From assembly GCF_030285625.1 (NCBI RefSeq), contig NZ_CP127294.1, positions 9,680,001 through 9,744,000 on the forward strand: a DNA stretch of 64,000 nt, read 5' to 3'. The stretch comes from Amycolatopsis sp. 2-15 (GTDB taxonomy: Bacteria > Actinomycetota > Actinomycetes > Mycobacteriales > Pseudonocardiaceae). This document shows positions 62,242-64,000 of the stretch, piece by piece; within the stretch, counting starts at the first letter, position 1; every line of letters begins with the position of its first letter. The notes under the pieces were generated by a model. It worked only from the letters and a program-made list of their open reading frames with translations, did not search any database and was not told the origin of the DNA. A program made the position numbers and the translations under genes.

Positions 62242-62280
62242 CGGCAGGGCCCCCTCCCGAGTTGGGAGGGGGCCCTGCCG
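62242..62280 (-). terminator. Strong terminator downstream of hup
   Basis: Perfect 17-bp stem CGGCAGGGCCCCCTCCC / GGGAGGGGGCCCTGCCG with a 5-nt loop, 37 bp past the hup stop. No T-run, but very stable. Confidence 0.85.
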
Positions 62281-62316
62281 TGAAGTGCACGTCCCGGCGT
62301 GAGCGCCGGGGTGGTG

Positions 62317-62985
62317 TTACTTCTTCTTCGCAGCGCTGGTGCGCTTGGCCGCCGGCTTGGCAGCGGTCTTCTTCGCGGCCGGCTTGGCAGCGGCCGGCTT
62401 CGCGGCAGCGGCCTTGGTCGCCGTGGCCTTGGCGGCCGGCTTGGCAGCGGCAGCCTTGGTGGTGGCGGCCTTCGCGCGCGTCGCGGCGGGCTTGGCAGCG
62501 GCGGTCTTCGTCGCAGCGGCCGGCTTCGCGGCGGTGGCGCGGGTACGCGTCGTGGTGGAGCGCGTGGTGGCCGGGCGGGTCGCCGTGGTGCGCGAGGCAG
62601 CCGCACGCGTGCCGGTCGCCGCGGTCGCACGCGTGGTGGTCGCGCGGGAGGCGGTGGCAGCCGTAGCGGTGGTGGTGCGCTTGACGGCGGTGGCCTTCGG
62701 CAGCTTCTTCGTGCCGGAGATGACGTCCTTGAACGTCGTGCCCGCGCGGAAGGCCGGCACGTTGGTCTTCTTCACCCGCACCGTCTCACCCGTGCGCGGG
62801 TTACGCGCGGTCCGGGCGGCACGGGCACGCTTCTCGAACACACCGAACCCGGTGATGTTCACCTTCTCGCCCTTGTTGACCGTCCGGATGATGATGTCGA
62901 CGAGACCGTCGACGGCCTCCGAAGCAACCTTTTTGTCGCCCAGACGCTCCGACAGCGCCTCGATCAGCTGGGCCTTGTTGGCCAT
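62317..62985 (-). CDS. hup: HU-family nucleoid protein with long basic tail
   Basis: 222 aa. Residues 1-92 are a canonical HU fold: [36 protein letters not shown] and [18 protein letters not shown]. Residues ~95-222 are a low-complexity tail of Lys/Ala/Thr/Arg with PAAK/AAAKPA repeats, like histone H1 and mycobacterial HupB. The tail adds non-specific DNA binding and condensation. Strong promoter upstream and strong terminator downstream; a single-gene unit. Confidence 0.96.
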   Translation of the reverse strand: MANKAQLIEALSERLGDKKVASEAVDGLVDIIIRTVNKGEKVNITGFGVFEKRARAARTARNPRTGETVRVKKTNVPAFRAGTTFKDVISGTKKLPKATAVKRTTTATAATASRATTTRATAATGTRAAASRTTATRPATTRSTTTRTRATAAKPAAATKTAAAKPAATRAKAATTKAAAAKPAAKATATKAAAAKPAAAKPAAKKTAAKPAAKRTSAAKKK

Positions 62986-63042
62986 TCCAGTCCTCCAAGA
63001 AGAACTCTTCGTCCACGGCCACGTCGGCCGAACTCTTCAATA

Positions 63043-63070
63043 GTATTACCCATAACGTGGAGAAGTCCAA
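63043..63070 (-). promoter_or_regulatory. Sigma-A-type promoter of hup
   Basis: On the minus strand TTGGAC (63070-63065) and TAATAC (63048-63043) are separated by 16 bp, about 58 bp before the ATG. The region is clearly AT-rich against the background. Confidence 0.7.
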
Positions 63071-63876
63071 ACGGGACCCTCGGTTTTTCCGTTGGCGTGT
63101 CTGCGGTCCGCCCTTTCGAAGCACTCAGGAACGGTCGGAATAGGCACCACTTTATTCGCTCTTGTGTTCGATTGTTCGCATGGAGTGAGGCTCTACCAGC
63201 GGTTTTGGCCCGGACGCCACCCTCACCCCGTGCTTCTCCAGTGGCGGAGGGCGATCTTGCCCCGGGTCCCTGAGTGTCCTTTGCGGACTGACGAACGACG
63301 GCCCGACGATCGTCGCGAATCCGGGTGCGCGGCGACCCGGCACGGGGGGCAGGGCTCCTCCGGGGAGGGTCGGAACCCCTGCCGCGGCGGGGTTCGATCA
63401 CTCCGCGGCGGCGACGGCCGTTGGGTGGCAAAGGACTCGGCAGGCGGACCGGAGCCGGCCCCGAAACCCGACAAAGCAGAGCCCCCAAGAGCGGCAACGG
63501 GTGCGCGGCAGGGGTCCGGTCGCGTGACGACTCGGCCAAGCGTGTGACCGGCGAAGGCCCCGGACCGGCGTTCCGTGTGACGCAAGGGCAGGCGGCACTC
63601 GGCCGAGCGGGTGGCGCCGCGGTGAACGACGGTTCGGCCGCCCGAAGCCCTGTCAGGGATGGGGATCGGGCCCACACCCGATCCCCGCGGTTGACCTGAG
63701 GCACCCGGCTCACTCAGTGAGGGAAAGACCGCTCGGCACGGATACACGAGCCCCTCAAGAGGGCCCGCGAACGCACCGAAAAGCGCCCCGGCCAGAAGCA
63801 CGGACTAGCAGTGCCAGCCGGAGCGCCGTCAGGGATCAGCAGGTCAGGGGCAGGGTAATCTGTCCACTCAGGACTG
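63071..63876. other. Gene-free stretch upstream of hup
   Basis: About 800 bp with no supportable gene. Several open frames exist on both strands but lack starts, ribosome sites and family motifs. One hairpin (63661-63686) is listed separately. Confidence 0.55.
63661..63686. repeat. 10-bp inverted repeat hairpin
   Basis: GGGGATCGGG / CCCGATCCCC with a 6-nt loop inside the gene-free stretch; about 190 bp past the end of the right-edge gene. It may be its terminator, but the distance is long. Confidence 0.5.
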
Positions 63877-64000
63877 TCAGGCGGGGGCGGTGGTCCGGGC
63901 GAGCGCGAAGTACCGCTCGTCGCTGTAGGGCCCGGGCGCGCCGGTGGCCGGGTCCCAGATCGTCCGCGACAGCTGGAAGAGATCCCCCAAGTACACGTGC
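63877..64000 (-). CDS. Unidentified protein, C-terminal fragment (partial)
   Basis: The last 40 codons of a gene entering from the right edge end with VYLGDLFQLSRTIWDPATG then APGPYSDERYFALARTTAPA and TGA. Composition and codon use look like real coding sequence. I do not recognise the family from this fragment. Confidence 0.55.
   Translation of the reverse strand, partial: HVYLGDLFQLSRTIWDPATGAPGPYSDERYFALARTTAPA

Noticed and set aside
63370..63410. Possible tRNA T-arm (GGGGTTCGATCACTCC)
   Set aside because: No acceptor stem or anticodon arm can be formed around it.
63223..63801. 192-codon minus-strand frame between hup and the right-edge gene
   Set aside because: Low-complexity Arg/Pro/Ser composition, no ribosome site, no family match.

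Overview
The window is a high-GC actinobacterial chromosome segment, most likely from the Pseudonocardiaceae and Amycolatopsis-like. This is an inference from very high GC, many GTG/TTG starts, a SepIVA homologue, an HU protein with a long basic tail, and gene order. From memory, the backbone follows the mycobacterial order, roughly fpg-rnc-DUF177-sepIVA-coaD-rsmD-pyc-recG-DAK2-ung-thiL-ddl-gpsA-cofC-ppk1-mutT1-hup. No rRNA, tRNA or CRISPR array was found.

Layout. 1-2159: a gamma-glutamylation operon for amine use (aldehyde dehydrogenase edge, class I glutamine amidotransferase, glutamine-synthetase-like ligase). 2384-8174: accessory genes, namely a general-stress membrane protein, an SCP1.201/DddA-like deaminase toxin with an Imm1 immunity protein, a PadR-HAAS pair, and a three-gene cassette (7-TM protein, ImmA/IrrE protease, EspR-like HTH). 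8226-13780: housekeeping block (mutM, rnc, rpmF, DUF177, sepIVA, coaD, rsmD) interrupted by a secreted tandem RNase. 13902-20106: HelD/HelR-type ATPase, a repeat-rich gene-free stretch, a luciferase-like oxidoreductase, a membrane protein-GntR pair and an arginase-family enzyme. 20228-29819: pyc, a subtilase, a small DUF4288-like gene, a complete IS481-type element with broken transposase, an erythromycin-esterase-like enzyme, a TetR regulator, decayed repeats and a methyltransferase remnant, then a GNAT gene.

29816-41850: recG, DAK2-type kinase, rpmB, hydrolase, ung, gamma-carbonic anhydrase, GNAT, thiL, small Lrp protein, DUF3515, MFS and AmiS/UreI transporters, ddl. 42190-54091: accessory region between ddl and gpsA: a MocR regulator with decayed copies of its own 3' end, a broken FMN-binding oxidase gene, a two-component system divergent from a flavin electron-transfer operon (ferric-reductase-like protein, FMN-binding protein, ApbE), a beta-propeller membrane protein, VOC protein, methyltransferase, asparaginase, and cysteine dioxygenase preceded by a tiny Cys-rich leader ORF. 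54203-62985: gpsA, acyltransferase, cofC, ppk1, mutT1, a 2-kb gene-free stretch with 120-bp tandem repeats, and hup. A partial unknown gene closes the right edge.

Two themes stand out. First, several gene-free stretches are built from degenerate copies of the neighbouring gene (helD, tetR, mocR), beside a separate 120-bp repeat array near hup. Second, several genes carry small frame lesions (IS481 transposase, PPOX-like gene, beta-propeller protein, mutT1); two lie in short homopolymer runs and could be assembly errors. The most interesting functional items are the deaminase toxin-Imm1 pair, the tandem RNase whose second domain has lost its catalytic residues, the Cys leader peptide before cysteine dioxygenase, and the IS481 insertion exactly at the shared CTAG stop codons of two convergent genes.
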